A DNA stretch of 64,000 bases from Vreelandella sedimenti (GTDB lineage Bacteria > Pseudomonadota > Gammaproteobacteria > Pseudomonadales > Halomonadaceae). The position numbers and the translations under genes are program-made. The stretch's first letter is position 1, and each line of letters starts with the position of its first letter. The stretch covers positions 1-64,000 of the forward strand of contig NZ_JACCGK010000007.1 of assembly GCF_013416325.1 (NCBI RefSeq). Direction: 5' to 3'. A model generated the notes under the pieces. The model was not told the DNA's origin. It did no database searches and saw only the letters and a program-made list of their open reading frames with translations. This document shows positions 26,412 through 34,762 of this stretch, piece after piece.

Positions 26412-27785
26412 ATGACAGCCCACTCCTCTAACCGCACCGGCAAGCTGCTTTTTGCCCTGCTTAGCCGCTTACACCTGTATATTGGCCTCTTCATCGGCCC
26501 TTTTATCCTTATCGCGGCACTGTCTGGTATCGCTTACTTACTCAGCCCGCCACTTGAAGAGTGGTTCTACCATGACACCCTGTATGGCGTTACTCAGGGC
26601 GAACCTCATTCACTTGCCGAACAGATCACTATGGCCCAGCAATACCTGGGCGCACCAACCCTGCCCAGCGCAGTGCGCCCTGCACCGGCGTTAGGCGACA
26701 CCACCCGACTCATGTTTAGCGAGCCAGGGCTGGGGGCTTCCGAACATCGGGCGCTGTTTATCGATCCCATTACCCTGAAAGTGATCGGTGATACAACGGT
26801 TTACGGCACTAGTGGCATCTTGCCATTACGCACCGCGATTGATCACTTTCACCGTCAACTGTTAATAGGCAACGTAGGGCGTCTCTACAGCGAGCTGACG
26901 GCCTCATGGCTATGGGTTGCCGCACTAGGCGGTATAACGCTGTGGAGTCGCCAACGCCGCGCACTGAAAGCCCTTTCAGGCGCCCAAGCCACACGCCGAC
27001 GCCACGCAACACTAGGCTTAGTGCTTTCCCTAGGGCTGCTGTTCTTTTCGGCAACGGGGCTCACTTGGTCACAGTGGGCAGGAAGCAATATTGCGGAACT
27101 TCGTCATGCCTGGGGCTGGGGTACGCCAAGTGCTTCAACGGCACTGACCGATACCGATAGCCAGGTAGCCGATGAACATGCAGAGCATCACGGCCATATG
27201 GCAATGGTGGCCACGTCTATTACGCTAGAGGACTTTGACCGGGCGCTGAGCGCTGCCCGTAAGGCGGGACTCTGCGCAGCGCGCATCCAACTAACGCCTC
27301 CGCGCAGTTCCCAGGAGGCATGGCGGGTAGCGGAAATTGACCGCCAGTGGCCTACGCAGGTAGACCAAGTGGCGCTGCATCCGCAAAGCATGGCGGTGAC
27401 CGATCAAACCGACTTTGCCACCTTCCCACTAGCCGCCAAGCTCACCCGCTGGGGGATTGATCTGCATATGGGCGTACTGTTTGGTATCGCTAATCAAATA
27501 GTGCTGGCGTTGATCGCCGCTGGGCTTGCGATGCTGATGGTGTGGGGTTACGTAATGGCATGGCGGCGGCTACGCACGGCGAGTGGTCAGCGCTTCCCAA
27601 CGGTAACTGAACCCTGGCTAATGCTTCCGCTTACGGCCCAATTCAGCGTGCTGTTCGTCGCTATCGCGCTTGGCGTAGCAATGCCCGTACTGGGTGTAAG
27701 CTTGGCATGTTTCATCGTGATTGATGCGCTGCGCTGGTCTATTAAAAAGCGCTACTCTGCCCGCAGTCTTGATGCCCACCAATGA
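26412..27785 (+). CDS. PepSY-associated membrane protein
   Basis: A 457-residue inner-membrane protein of the PepSY-TM family. A first membrane helix near residues 16-41 (LHLYIGLFIGPFILIAALSGIAYLL) is followed by a periplasmic loop with a PepSY domain. Further helices lie near 165-180, 197-215, 360-385 and 400-440. Such proteins often accompany siderophore receptors or act as ferric or flavin-linked reductases. A histidine-rich loop (DEHAEHHGHMAM near residue 257) could bind metal. No receptor gene is adjacent; a metal-related COG0523 gene lies 400 bases downstream. Role in metal reduction is inferred only. Confidence 0.8.
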   Translation: MTAHSSNRTGKLLFALLSRLHLYIGLFIGPFILIAALSGIAYLLSPPLEEWFYHDTLYGVTQGEPHSLAEQITMAQQYLGAPTLPSAVRPAPALGDTTRLMFSEPGLGASEHRALFIDPITLKVIGDTTVYGTSGILPLRTAIDHFHRQLLIGNVGRLYSELTASWLWVAALGGITLWSRQRRALKALSGAQATRRRHATLGLVLSLGLLFFSATGLTWSQWAGSNIAELRHAWGWGTPSASTALTDTDSQVADEHAEHHGHMAMVATSITLEDFDRALSAARKAGLCAARIQLTPPRSSQEAWRVAEIDRQWPTQVDQVALHPQSMAVTDQTDFATFPLAAKLTRWGIDLHMGVLFGIANQIVLALIAAGLAMLMVWGYVMAWRRLRTASGQRFPTVTEPWLMLPLTAQFSVLFVAIALGVAMPVLGVSLACFIVIDALRWSIKKRYSARSLDAHQ

Positions 27786-27803
27786 CATACCTTGAGGTGA
27801 ACG

Positions 27804-28079
27804 ATGCCAAAAGCCCCCGTTAAGCGCTTTCGCCGCTTACCCAATGACGAACAATCACGCGTTATAGAAATGGCCTGGGAAGACCGCACGCCGTTTGAAG
27901 CAATCGAAACGCTGTTTGGCATGAGCGAGCCGGATGTGATTGAGGTGATGCGCCACCAGCTTAAGTCGGCCTCGTATCGGCTCTGGCGCATGCGTGTCAC
28001 CGGCCGCGCCACCAAACACCAAGCCCTGCGCTCGCCGGATGTTCTACGTGGATATTGCCCAACGCAATATAAGCGCTGA
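27804..28079 (+). CDS. TIGR03643 family small protein, function unknown
   Basis: A 91-residue basic protein. The conserved core SRVIEMAWEDRTPFEAIETL near residue 18, with LWRMRVTGRATKHQALR near 64, matches the small family TIGR03643, found widely in proteobacteria. The core looks like a short helix-turn-helix, so nucleic-acid binding is possible but unproven. No membrane segment or signal is present. It starts 18 bases after the PepSY gene with a GAGGTG ribosome site, so the two are probably co-transcribed. Confidence 0.8.
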   Translation: MPKAPVKRFRRLPNDEQSRVIEMAWEDRTPFEAIETLFGMSEPDVIEVMRHQLKSASYRLWRMRVTGRATKHQALRSPDVLRGYCPTQYKR

Positions 28080-28146
28080 AATCCACTAGTGGATACGAAA
28101 CTGACTCGACTTCCTCTGAAACAAACCTTCCTCTAAGTGCCCTTAT

Positions 28147-28166
28147 TGTTATATTATTACATAACA
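28147..28166. promoter_or_regulatory. Zur-like operator upstream of the COG0523 gene
   Basis: TGTTATATTATTACATAACA is an imperfect palindrome with perfect TGTTAT/ATAACA arms and an AT-rich centre, close to zinc-uptake regulator (Zur) boxes of gammaproteobacteria. It lies 26 bases before the start of the COG0523 gene and includes a TATATT that could be its -10 box. Zur binding is inferred from motif and context. Confidence 0.55.
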
Positions 28167-28191
28167 TAGACCGCTTAGAGGTGTACTAGCA

Positions 28192-29418
28192 ATGACTGCG
28201 TTTTCTCCCCTGCCCGTCACCGTGCTGTCGGGCTTTCTAGGTGCCGGTAAAACCACCGTCCTCAATCATATTCTCGCCAACCGTGAAGGCCGCCGGGTGG
28301 CGGTGATTATTAACGATATGAGTGAGGTGAATATCGACGGTGCACTGGTGCGCGGTGGCCCTGGTGAGTCGACGCTGGATGGCGATGTTGCATTGAACCG
28401 ATCAGAAGAGCGCTTGGTAGAGATGAGTAACGGCTGCATCTGCTGCACATTGCGCGAAGACTTGCTGGAAGAAGTCAGCCAGTTGGCCCGAGAGGGCAAG
28501 TTCGATTACCTGGTCATTGAGTCCACCGGGATCTCCGAACCCCTTCCCGTGGCAGAAACCTTCACCTTTGCAGATGAAAGCGGCCAGAGCCTCTCCCACG
28601 TCGCCCGGCTGGATACGCTAGTGACCGTAGTGGATGGCGCCAACTTTCTTGAACAGTACCGCGAAGCGCAAAGCCTCGCTGAAGCGGGCGAAAGTTTAGG
28701 CGAAGACGACGAGCGCAATGTCGCCGACCTGCTGGTCGATCAAATCGAGTTTTGCGACGTGCTGTTGATCAGCAAAACGGACCTGATCAGTGCGAAAGAG
28801 TTGGAGGTGCTGAAGGCTATTCTGCTCTCGCTGAACCCCGACGCGGAACTGGTGCCGATCGCTCAAGGCGGCGTGCCACTCGATAAAGTACTGGATACCG
28901 GCAAGTTCAATTTCGAGCGCGCCCAGCTGGCACCGGGCTGGCTAAAAGAGATGCGCGGAGAGCATGTGCCAGAGACCGAAGAGTACGGGATTGGCAGCTT
29001 TGCTTATCATGCCCGTCGTCCCTTCCATCCGCAGAAATTCCACGACTTGCTCAACCAGGAGTGGTTCGGAAAAGGCTTATTACGCTCGAAGGGCTTCTTC
29101 TGGCTGGCTACTCGCCCACAGGCCGCTGGTCAGTGGAGCCAGGCAGGCGGCATCGCCCACCACGGCCCAGCAGGCGTGTTCTGGAAGGCAATTCCCGAAG
29201 AACGCTGGCCAACGGATCCTGAAACGCGTCAGTTTATTATGGAGAAGTGGCAGGAGCCGTTCGGGGATATGCGCCAGGAACTGGTCTTTATCGGCCAGAA
29301 CCTGGATCAACCGCGGATGCACGCAGCGTTGGACGCCTGCCTTTTGAGCGAAGACGAGCTTGTGGAAGGCATAGAGGCGTGGAAACAGCTACCCGACCCC
29401 TTCCCTGCCTGGGAGTAA
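28192..29418 (+). CDS. COG0523/CobW-family GTPase, putative zinc metallochaperone
   Basis: A 408-residue G3E GTPase. The Walker A motif GFLGAGKTT is at residues 14-22, the metal-binding GCICC motif at 81-85, [11 protein letters not shown] near 110 and the guanine-specificity SKTD near 194. A C-terminal CobW domain starts near 260. Members under Zur control (ZigA, YeiR, ZagA types) deliver zinc to client enzymes when zinc is scarce. The Zur-like box just upstream supports a zinc rather than a cobalamin role, and no cobalamin synthesis gene is nearby. The first 13 residues precede the P-loop directly, as usual. Confidence 0.88.
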   Translation: MTAFSPLPVTVLSGFLGAGKTTVLNHILANREGRRVAVIINDMSEVNIDGALVRGGPGESTLDGDVALNRSEERLVEMSNGCICCTLREDLLEEVSQLAREGKFDYLVIESTGISEPLPVAETFTFADESGQSLSHVARLDTLVTVVDGANFLEQYREAQSLAEAGESLGEDDERNVADLLVDQIEFCDVLLISKTDLISAKELEVLKAILLSLNPDAELVPIAQGGVPLDKVLDTGKFNFERAQLAPGWLKEMRGEHVPETEEYGIGSFAYHARRPFHPQKFHDLLNQEWFGKGLLRSKGFFWLATRPQAAGQWSQAGGIAHHGPAGVFWKAIPEERWPTDPETRQFIMEKWQEPFGDMRQELVFIGQNLDQPRMHAALDACLLSEDELVEGIEAWKQLPDPFPAWE

Positions 29419-29462
29419 ACCATTGTAGGGTGAACAAATTGTAGTGATGTATAAAATAGCAG

Positions 29463-29482
29463 AGAGAGGCCGTAGCCTCTCT
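29463..29482. terminator. hairpin between convergent COG0523 and TRAP genes
   Basis: AGAGAGGC (29463-29470) and GCCTCTCT (29475-29482) form a perfect 8-base stem with a 4-base loop. The T runs on either side are short, so termination in either direction is plausible but not certain. Confidence 0.45.
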
Positions 29483-29512
29483 TTGGTTACTCATTTTTAA
29501 CCAGCAAAGACC

Positions 29513-30826
29513 TTACTGCAACATGCTGGGCAACCAAGTCGCCAAGCTTGGGAACACGATCAGTACCGCGACCAGCAGCATCGAACAGAGGATATAGGGA
29601 ATCGCCGCCGAGTATATTTCTCTCATGGTAGTACCCGCGGGCGCGACACCTTTCATCACAAAAAGCAGCAGTCCTAACGGTGGCGTTGAGAAACTGATTT
29701 CCAGAGCCAATAAAACCACAATACCGAACCACACTAGATCAAACCCCAGCGCCTGGGCGAGTGGGAAAAAGATCGGCACGGTCAGCATCATGATAGAGAT
29801 CTGTTCCATAAAGGTGCCCAGCACCAGTAGCACCGCAAACATCGCCAAAAGCATCAGAATCGGCGACAGATCAAAACTGGTCGCCCAGCCGATCAAGCCA
29901 CCCGAAGCGCCAGAGAAGCCGAGCAACTGACTGAAGGTAGCCGAGCCAAACACGATCAGGTAGGCCATCAGCGTGACTTTTAATGCCCCGGTGACCGAAA
30001 GGTTAAACGCCTCCCAGGTCATGCAGCGGAAAATAAACGCCAGGATAATCACACCTAGCGCGCCAAAGGCTGCAGCCTCTGACGGCGTGGCAAACCCAAT
30101 CAGCATTAGTGTGACGATAATCACCATCACGCTGAGCATGGGTAGAATATCGGTCACGATCAGTTTGAGCTTCGCGCTCAGCGGCACCGGCTCAAGCTCA
30201 TAATTCGGGGCGGCCTGAGGATCCAGCTTGGTCTGAATAAAAATGGTCGCGATATAGAACCCCGCCAGCGTTAGCCCCGGCAATATACCGGCGATAAGCA
30301 GCGCGCCAATATCCACTTTTGCCAAGGTTGCTAACAGCACTGCCAGCGCAGAAGGCGGAATAATAATCGCCAGACCGCCGGTACCCAGAATCGGGCCAAT
30401 CGCCATTTTCTTTTTATAGCCCCGCCGCTCCATTTCTGGGACCAGTAGCGAACCCATTAATGCCGTAGAGCCCATGGAGGAGCCACTTAGAGTGGAGAAC
30501 GCCGTCCCACCCACCACTGTTACGTAAGATAAACGCCCCGGCACCTTGCCCATTAGCTGGTCAATAGCGTTGAACATTTTCATGCCTAGACCAGTGCGGA
30601 AAAACAGCTCGCCCATCAACAGAAAGAGCGGAATGGGCACCAAATTAAAACTGGATAGTGCGCCGAAACCGTTGTTGAGCATCTGCAAGATGCCGGTTTG
30701 GCCACCCATAAAGTGCCAGGCACCGATCACATTGGCGGCCAAAAAGGCCAGGGCAATGGGGGTGCCAATCGCCATAAAGATCAAAATCAACGAGAGTAGG
30801 AAAGCGAGCGCAAAGTACCATTCCAT
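29513..30826 (-). CDS. TRAP transporter large permease subunit (DctM type)
   Basis: A 437-residue inner-membrane protein with about 12 hydrophobic segments, the ion-coupled translocating subunit of a tripartite ATP-independent periplasmic transporter. Family segments include FLLMGELFFRTGLG near residue 67, GGTAFSTLSGSSMGSTALMG near 105 and GTGGLAIIIPPSALAVLLAT near 147. It overlaps the small-subunit gene by one base (TAATG). The substrate is probably an organic acid connected to the neighbouring leuCD-lyase cluster; this is inferred from position and a shared strand. Confidence 0.93.
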   Translation of the reverse strand: MEWYFALAFLLSLILIFMAIGTPIALAFLAANVIGAWHFMGGQTGILQMLNNGFGALSSFNLVPIPLFLLMGELFFRTGLGMKMFNAIDQLMGKVPGRLSYVTVVGGTAFSTLSGSSMGSTALMGSLLVPEMERRGYKKKMAIGPILGTGGLAIIIPPSALAVLLATLAKVDIGALLIAGILPGLTLAGFYIATIFIQTKLDPQAAPNYELEPVPLSAKLKLIVTDILPMLSVMVIIVTLMLIGFATPSEAAAFGALGVIILAFIFRCMTWEAFNLSVTGALKVTLMAYLIVFGSATFSQLLGFSGASGGLIGWATSFDLSPILMLLAMFAVLLVLGTFMEQISIMMLTVPIFFPLAQALGFDLVWFGIVVLLALEISFSTPPLGLLLFVMKGVAPAGTTMREIYSAAIPYILCSMLLVAVLIVFPSLATWLPSMLQ

Positions 30827-31332
30827 TATTCTTTAATCCCCGCTTCGCCGCTGTGAAGAATTTCATGGCCCACCACAAAGCGGCCAAATTCGATCGCCAT
30901 CAGGGAAAAGCTGATGGGGAAGACGATGGTTAGTATCCATTTCGGCACAAAGAAAGCCCGCACGTCATAGTCAGTGCGCTCGATATTGAGCAGCACCAGA
31001 TCAAGCCCCTTCCACGCCAGCACGCCGCACACCACGACACAGAGTAGCGACACCCCACGGCTGAGGATATTCAGCGCTGCTGGTGGCAACACCGAGGTCA
31101 GCAGCTCGATATGCACATGCCCTTTTTGGCGCACCAGCCAGGGAGCTCCGAGCAGAGTGAGGTAGAACATGGCGTATTCGGTGGAGAGGAAAAACCACGC
31201 AGAAGGCTGAAGGCCTAAGTTACGAATCACCACCGAAAGCACCACGGCCACCATCAGCCAGACCAGCATGATGGCGGCCAGCAGGGCCATGCCGTTGAGC
31301 AGCAGCAGATAGCCGCGTTGTGCGTAGCGCAT
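30826..31332 (-). CDS. TRAP transporter small permease subunit (DctQ type)
   Basis: A 168-residue protein with four membrane helices (about residues 9-32, 45-65, 84-106 and 128-150). It has the family pattern WFFLSTEYAMFYLTLLGAPWLVRQKGHVHIELL near 45-77, in which the EYAMFY and RQKGHV segments are typical. It pairs with the large permease gene, which it overlaps by one base. The solute-binding gene lies upstream across a hairpin. Confidence 0.9.
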   Translation of the reverse strand: MRYAQRGYLLLLNGMALLAAIMLVWLMVAVVLSVVIRNLGLQPSAWFFLSTEYAMFYLTLLGAPWLVRQKGHVHIELLTSVLPPAALNILSRGVSLLCVVVCGVLAWKGLDLVLLNIERTDYDVRAFFVPKWILTIVFPISFSLMAIEFGRFVVGHEILHSGEAGIKE

Positions 31333-31362
31333 AAAAAAACCCTAGAAAATAAGCCACACAAA

Positions 31363-31390
31363 TAGGGCGCTCGATCGCTCGGCGCCCCTA
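31363..31390 (-). terminator. hairpin between solute-binding and permease genes, possible attenuator
   Basis: TAGGGCGC (31363-31370) pairs imperfectly with GCGCCCCTA (31382-31390), with one bulged base, around an 11-base loop. It lies in the 63-base gap downstream of the solute-binding gene. Such hairpins often lower expression of permease genes relative to the binding protein. An A run at 31332-31338 reads as U on the minus strand but lies about 24 bases beyond the stem. Confidence 0.4.
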
Positions 31391-31395
31391 CGTTT

Positions 31396-32394
31396 CTATA
31401 GATCGTTGAATTTTTCGATCAGCGTATCGTAGTGCTCAAGCCCCATGGGGTGGCGCTCCATCTGGCCGCGCATACGTTCCCAGGTGGCATCCCGGGCAGC
31501 GTCTGAGAAGCGCTGTGCTGCTTCGCCTTCCAGGGTGATGACCTGCATGCCATCGGCCTCAAGCTGAGCCTGTTGCTCCTTGGCTAATTCAGCCAGTTGT
31601 TCGGCGCTATCGCGCTCATGCTCAATGGCGACTTCCTGAAGAATTTGCTGCGACTCTTCGCTGAGTTGGTTCCACTTATCCAGGTTAACGATCACCCCCA
31701 TATCGGTAGAGAAGAAGGCAGGGTCAACCCGGTAGTTAAGAAAACGATCCCAATTGAGGTCTTTCAGGCCAATTTGAGTCCAGCCGGTCGCATTCACCAC
31801 ACCCCGCTCCAGGGCCGCGTAAACATCGGTGGTCGGCAGGCTGATTGGCTGTGCGCCCAGGTAGTCCTGGAAGAAGGCGTCATACACCGGGTTACTGCGT
31901 AGGCGAAGGCCCGAAACGTTTAGATTACCTTCGCCATCGACGCTGGGCCCATCAATGGTGTAGAAGTTGTAGCTGACCCCGCTGTCGAACCAGCCCAGAT
32001 AGTAGGTGCCCATCTTCTCCTGATGAATTTCATTAAGCAGGTCGATACCGCCATTTTCGCGTGCGTAGATGGCATTAGTGTTCGAGGCAACCATGGCATC
32101 GCGCTCTGGTACGGTGCCTGCGTAGAAGCTCGCTGCGGTGTAGGCCATATCCACCACGCCGTTGCGCACTGCGTCGGGCTGCTCGGAAAGGCCAATCACT
32201 TCAGGGCCGCCGCGTACGTTAATTTGCACCACACCTTCACCGCGTTCGTTCACCTTATCGACGAACTCTAAAAAGCTCTGGGTATAGATCAACGAGGGGG
32301 GAAACGCATGCACTGCGTTAATTTGATCAACGGCCAGCACTTGAGTGGAAGCCAGGGCAGTTAGCACGCCCAGGGTAAGGGTTACTTTTTTCAT
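31396..32394 (-). CDS. TRAP transporter solute-binding protein (DctP type)
   Basis: A 332-residue periplasmic binding protein. The signal peptide MKKVTLTLGVLTALASTQVLA is cleaved after residue 21. The mature part has the TRAP pattern, with the carboxylate-clamping arginine in SGLRLRSNPVYDAFF near residue 170 and the family segment LPTTDVYAALERGVVNATG near 190. Substrates of this family are mostly carboxylates. CAGGAGAC lies 5 to 8 bases before the start codon. It is on the same strand as leuCD, 145 bases downstream of leuD with no terminator in between. It may belong to the same GntR-controlled transcript or have its own promoter. Confidence 0.93.
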   Translation of the reverse strand: MKKVTLTLGVLTALASTQVLAVDQINAVHAFPPSLIYTQSFLEFVDKVNERGEGVVQINVRGGPEVIGLSEQPDAVRNGVVDMAYTAASFYAGTVPERDAMVASNTNAIYARENGGIDLLNEIHQEKMGTYYLGWFDSGVSYNFYTIDGPSVDGEGNLNVSGLRLRSNPVYDAFFQDYLGAQPISLPTTDVYAALERGVVNATGWTQIGLKDLNWDRFLNYRVDPAFFSTDMGVIVNLDKWNQLSEESQQILQEVAIEHERDSAEQLAELAKEQQAQLEADGMQVITLEGEAAQRFSDAARDATWERMRGQMERHPMGLEHYDTLIEKFNDL

Positions 32395-32539
32395 TAGTTT
32401 GTCTCCTGCACAAGATAATTTGCGTTATAGCGTTTTTTGTTTCTAAACCGTTTTTATAAGCTGCTGTTTATTAACCCTTCTTATAAACGTCTGCTGCAAA
32501 CGTGCGTGCTGTTGTTAGCAATATACTTCCAGGCCGTTT

Positions 32540-33178
32540 CTACCCCTTGCTGATAAGGGTACTCTCTGGCGGCTGAGCCGCTGTCCAGGGGAACTGTGCC
32601 GTGTACTGTGCTGAGAAATCGGTAATGGTGTCGGCATGCTGGCGAGTCATATCGATATCATCCCAACCGTTAAGCAGCTTGGTGCGCCAAACGGGGCTAA
32701 TTGAAAAGCTGACTTCTACTTCGGCGACACGGATAGCCTGCTTGTCTAAGTCAACGTGTATCGCTGCCGGCGCATCGCCAAGCGCTGATAACAAACGCTC
32801 GGCGTCATCCTCTTCCACCATCGCAGGCAGTAAGCCATTATTGACGGCGTTAGAAGCAAAAATATCGCCAAAGCTCGGCGCCACCACACAGCGGAAGCCA
32901 TAATCAACCAGCGCATAAACGGCTGCCTCACGGGATGACCCCGCTCCGAAGTTCCGGCGGCTAACCATTACTTCAGCATCCCCCGCGCCGGGACGATGAA
33001 GAATGAAACTTGCGTCCGGTGTGCCCTGCTCGTCGTGGCGAACGTCATAAAGTAAAAACTGACCGTAGCCGACGCTGCGCGGCTCTTTCATAAAGCGCGC
33101 GGGAATCAACTGATCGGTATCCACGTTAGCCGCGGCAAGGGCAACGCCAAGGGTGTCTAGGACGGTAATCGGTTGCAT
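32540..33178 (-). CDS. leuD: LeuD-type hydratase small subunit (3-isopropylmalate dehydratase family)
   Basis: A 212-residue aconitase-family swivel domain. The start VANVDTDQLIPARFMKEPR near residue 17 and the segment RRNFGAGSSREAAVYALVDYGFR near 75 hold the conserved GSSRE loop. By family it forms a heterodimer with LeuC and isomerises isopropylmalate. Here no leuB or leuA is adjacent. The neighbours are a GntR regulator, a C-C lyase and a TRAP importer, so a catabolic hydratase for another maleate- or citraconate-like acid (as in DmdAB of nicotinate fermenters) should be considered. It overlaps leuC by one base. Confidence 0.85.
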   Translation of the reverse strand: MQPITVLDTLGVALAAANVDTDQLIPARFMKEPRSVGYGQFLLYDVRHDEQGTPDASFILHRPGAGDAEVMVSRRNFGAGSSREAAVYALVDYGFRCVVAPSFGDIFASNAVNNGLLPAMVEEDDAERLLSALGDAPAAIHVDLDKQAIRVAEVEVSFSISPVWRTKLLNGWDDIDMTRQHADTITDFSAQYTAQFPWTAAQPPESTLISKG

Positions 33179-34617
33179 TAGTGCGCTCCTGAAGCCTGAA
33201 CGGATGAATCAGCGCCCGCTGTTAACGTACGCACATCGGCTAGCCGCCCACTCACCGCCGCTGCGGCCACCATGGCGGGTGACATCAGATGAGTGCGTGC
33301 GCCTGGCCCTTGGCGGCCCTTGAAGTTGCGATTGGTGGTCGAGGCGCAGCGCTCGCCGCTGGCCACTAAATCACCGTTCATGCCTACGCACATAGAGCAG
33401 CCCGAGTGTCGCCACTCAAGCCCTGCGTCGATAAAGATACGGTCTAACCCTTCGGCTTCGGCCTGTGTTTTCACTTGCGTTGAGCCGGGAGATACCATGC
33501 CCGGCACACGACTTTTTTGCCCTGCCAGCACTGCTGCGGCAGCGCGCAAGTCTTCAATACGCGCGTTGGTACAAGAGCCAATAAACACCCGATCAATGTT
33601 GATATCAGTGAGCTTTTGCCCCGCCGTTAGTCCCATATAGGCCAAGCTATCCCGAGCCTGGCGAGCTTTCGCGGGATCGTTCAGTTGCTCAGGGTCGGGC
33701 ACAGCGCGATCAATCGGCAGTGCCTCTTCAGGCGAGACACCCCAGGTCACCGTCGGCGCGATTTCGTCCGCATGCAGCGTCACTTCAAGATCAAAACGGG
33801 CGCCTGGGTCGCTGTAGAGCGTGGCCCAATAGGTGCAGGCTTGCTCGAAGGCTCTCCCTTTCGGACTCCAGGGGCGGTCACGCAGATAGTCGAAGGTGGT
33901 TTGGTCTGGAGCAATCATGCCGCAGCGGCCGCCGCCTTCAATGGAGAGATTACACAGCGTGAGACGCGCTTCCATGGAGAGCGAGCGGATCGCCTCGCCA
34001 GCGTACTCAATGGCATAACCCCGTGCGCCGTCGGCGCCTAGCCGCGCAATCCAGGTCAGCGCAATATCTTTGGCGGTGATGCCCTCGGCCAGTTGGCCCT
34101 CGACAGTAATCCGCATCACCTTGGGTTTGCTTTGCCACAAGGTTTGCGTGGCCAGCACGTGGGCCACTTCCGAGGCGCCAATGCCAAAGGCAATGCTGCC
34201 AAAGGCGCCATGGGTGGCGGTATGGCTATCGCCGCACACCATCACCATGCCGGGCTGAGTGAGTCCCTGCTCGGGCCCTAGCACATGCACAATGCCCTGA
34301 CGCGGGTCATCGAGACCAAACAGCGTCACCCCATGCCGCTGGGTATTGTGGGAGAGCAGCTCAATCATCGAGCGCACTTTGGGGTCGGCAACACCTGCCA
34401 AGTCGCGAGTCAGCGTTGGTACGTAGTGGTCAGCAATACCAAAGGTTAAATCGGGCCGTGCAACGGGCAACTGGCGTTCAGCCAACTTATTGAACGCGTG
34501 GAAGGAGCCTTCGTGGACAAAGTGGCGGTCAATCCACAACAGGCTCTGACCGCTTTCACTGCGGTGAACCTCGTGGGCTCGCCAAACTTTGTCAAACAGC
34601 GTTGTTGGGGTACTCAT
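33178..34617 (-). CDS. leuC: LeuC-type hydratase large subunit (3-isopropylmalate dehydratase family)
   Basis: A 479-residue aconitase-family protein binding a [4Fe-4S] cluster. Cluster cysteines are in FIGSCTNARIEDL (near residue 347) and HSGCSMCVGMNGD (near 407). The VCGDSHTATHGAFGSIAFGIGASEVAHVLATQ region near 130 is typical of LeuC. Sequence alone says LeuC. Context (no leuA/leuB, a flanking HutC-type operator, an isocitrate-lyase family gene in the divergent arm) leaves open that this pair hydrates another substituted maleate in a catabolic path. A genome-wide check for a second leuCD set would decide. Confidence 0.88.
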   Translation of the reverse strand: MSTPTTLFDKVWRAHEVHRSESGQSLLWIDRHFVHEGSFHAFNKLAERQLPVARPDLTFGIADHYVPTLTRDLAGVADPKVRSMIELLSHNTQRHGVTLFGLDDPRQGIVHVLGPEQGLTQPGMVMVCGDSHTATHGAFGSIAFGIGASEVAHVLATQTLWQSKPKVMRITVEGQLAEGITAKDIALTWIARLGADGARGYAIEYAGEAIRSLSMEARLTLCNLSIEGGGRCGMIAPDQTTFDYLRDRPWSPKGRAFEQACTYWATLYSDPGARFDLEVTLHADEIAPTVTWGVSPEEALPIDRAVPDPEQLNDPAKARQARDSLAYMGLTAGQKLTDINIDRVFIGSCTNARIEDLRAAAAVLAGQKSRVPGMVSPGSTQVKTQAEAEGLDRIFIDAGLEWRHSGCSMCVGMNGDLVASGERCASTTNRNFKGRQGPGARTHLMSPAMVAAAAVSGRLADVRTLTAGADSSVQASGAH

Positions 34618-34723
34618 GGTCGTCGCTCGTTGCCTCAGCCTTCGTTGGACTTATCATTCTCACCCAATACAACTAGCGCAATTCCACAACACAGGTCAAA
34701 TGTATTTTTTGTAATTTTAAATC

Positions 34724-34741
34724 TGTATTAAATTTAATACA
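34724..34741. promoter_or_regulatory. GntR/HutC-type operator upstream of leuC
   Basis: TGTATTAAATTTAATACA is a perfect 18-base palindrome in the gap between the GntR gene and leuC. The same pattern TGTATTA-N4-TAATACA recurs at 35643-35660 in front of the lyase operon, and nowhere else in the cluster that I found. A degenerate half, TGTATT, lies at 34701-34706. The pair strongly suggests a shared repressor, most simply the GntR protein encoded between them. Confidence 0.7.
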
Positions 34742-34762
34742 TTAAAAAACAACTCAATTACA

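Noticed and set aside
28081-28094. 14-bp palindrome ATCCACTAGTGGAT after the TIGR03643 gene
   Set aside because: Perfect but without a T run or neighbouring promoter; too short to assign as an operator or terminator.
28192-29418. CobW for cobalamin synthesis
   Set aside because: No cobalamin gene is adjacent and a Zur-like box precedes the gene, so a zinc role is more likely.
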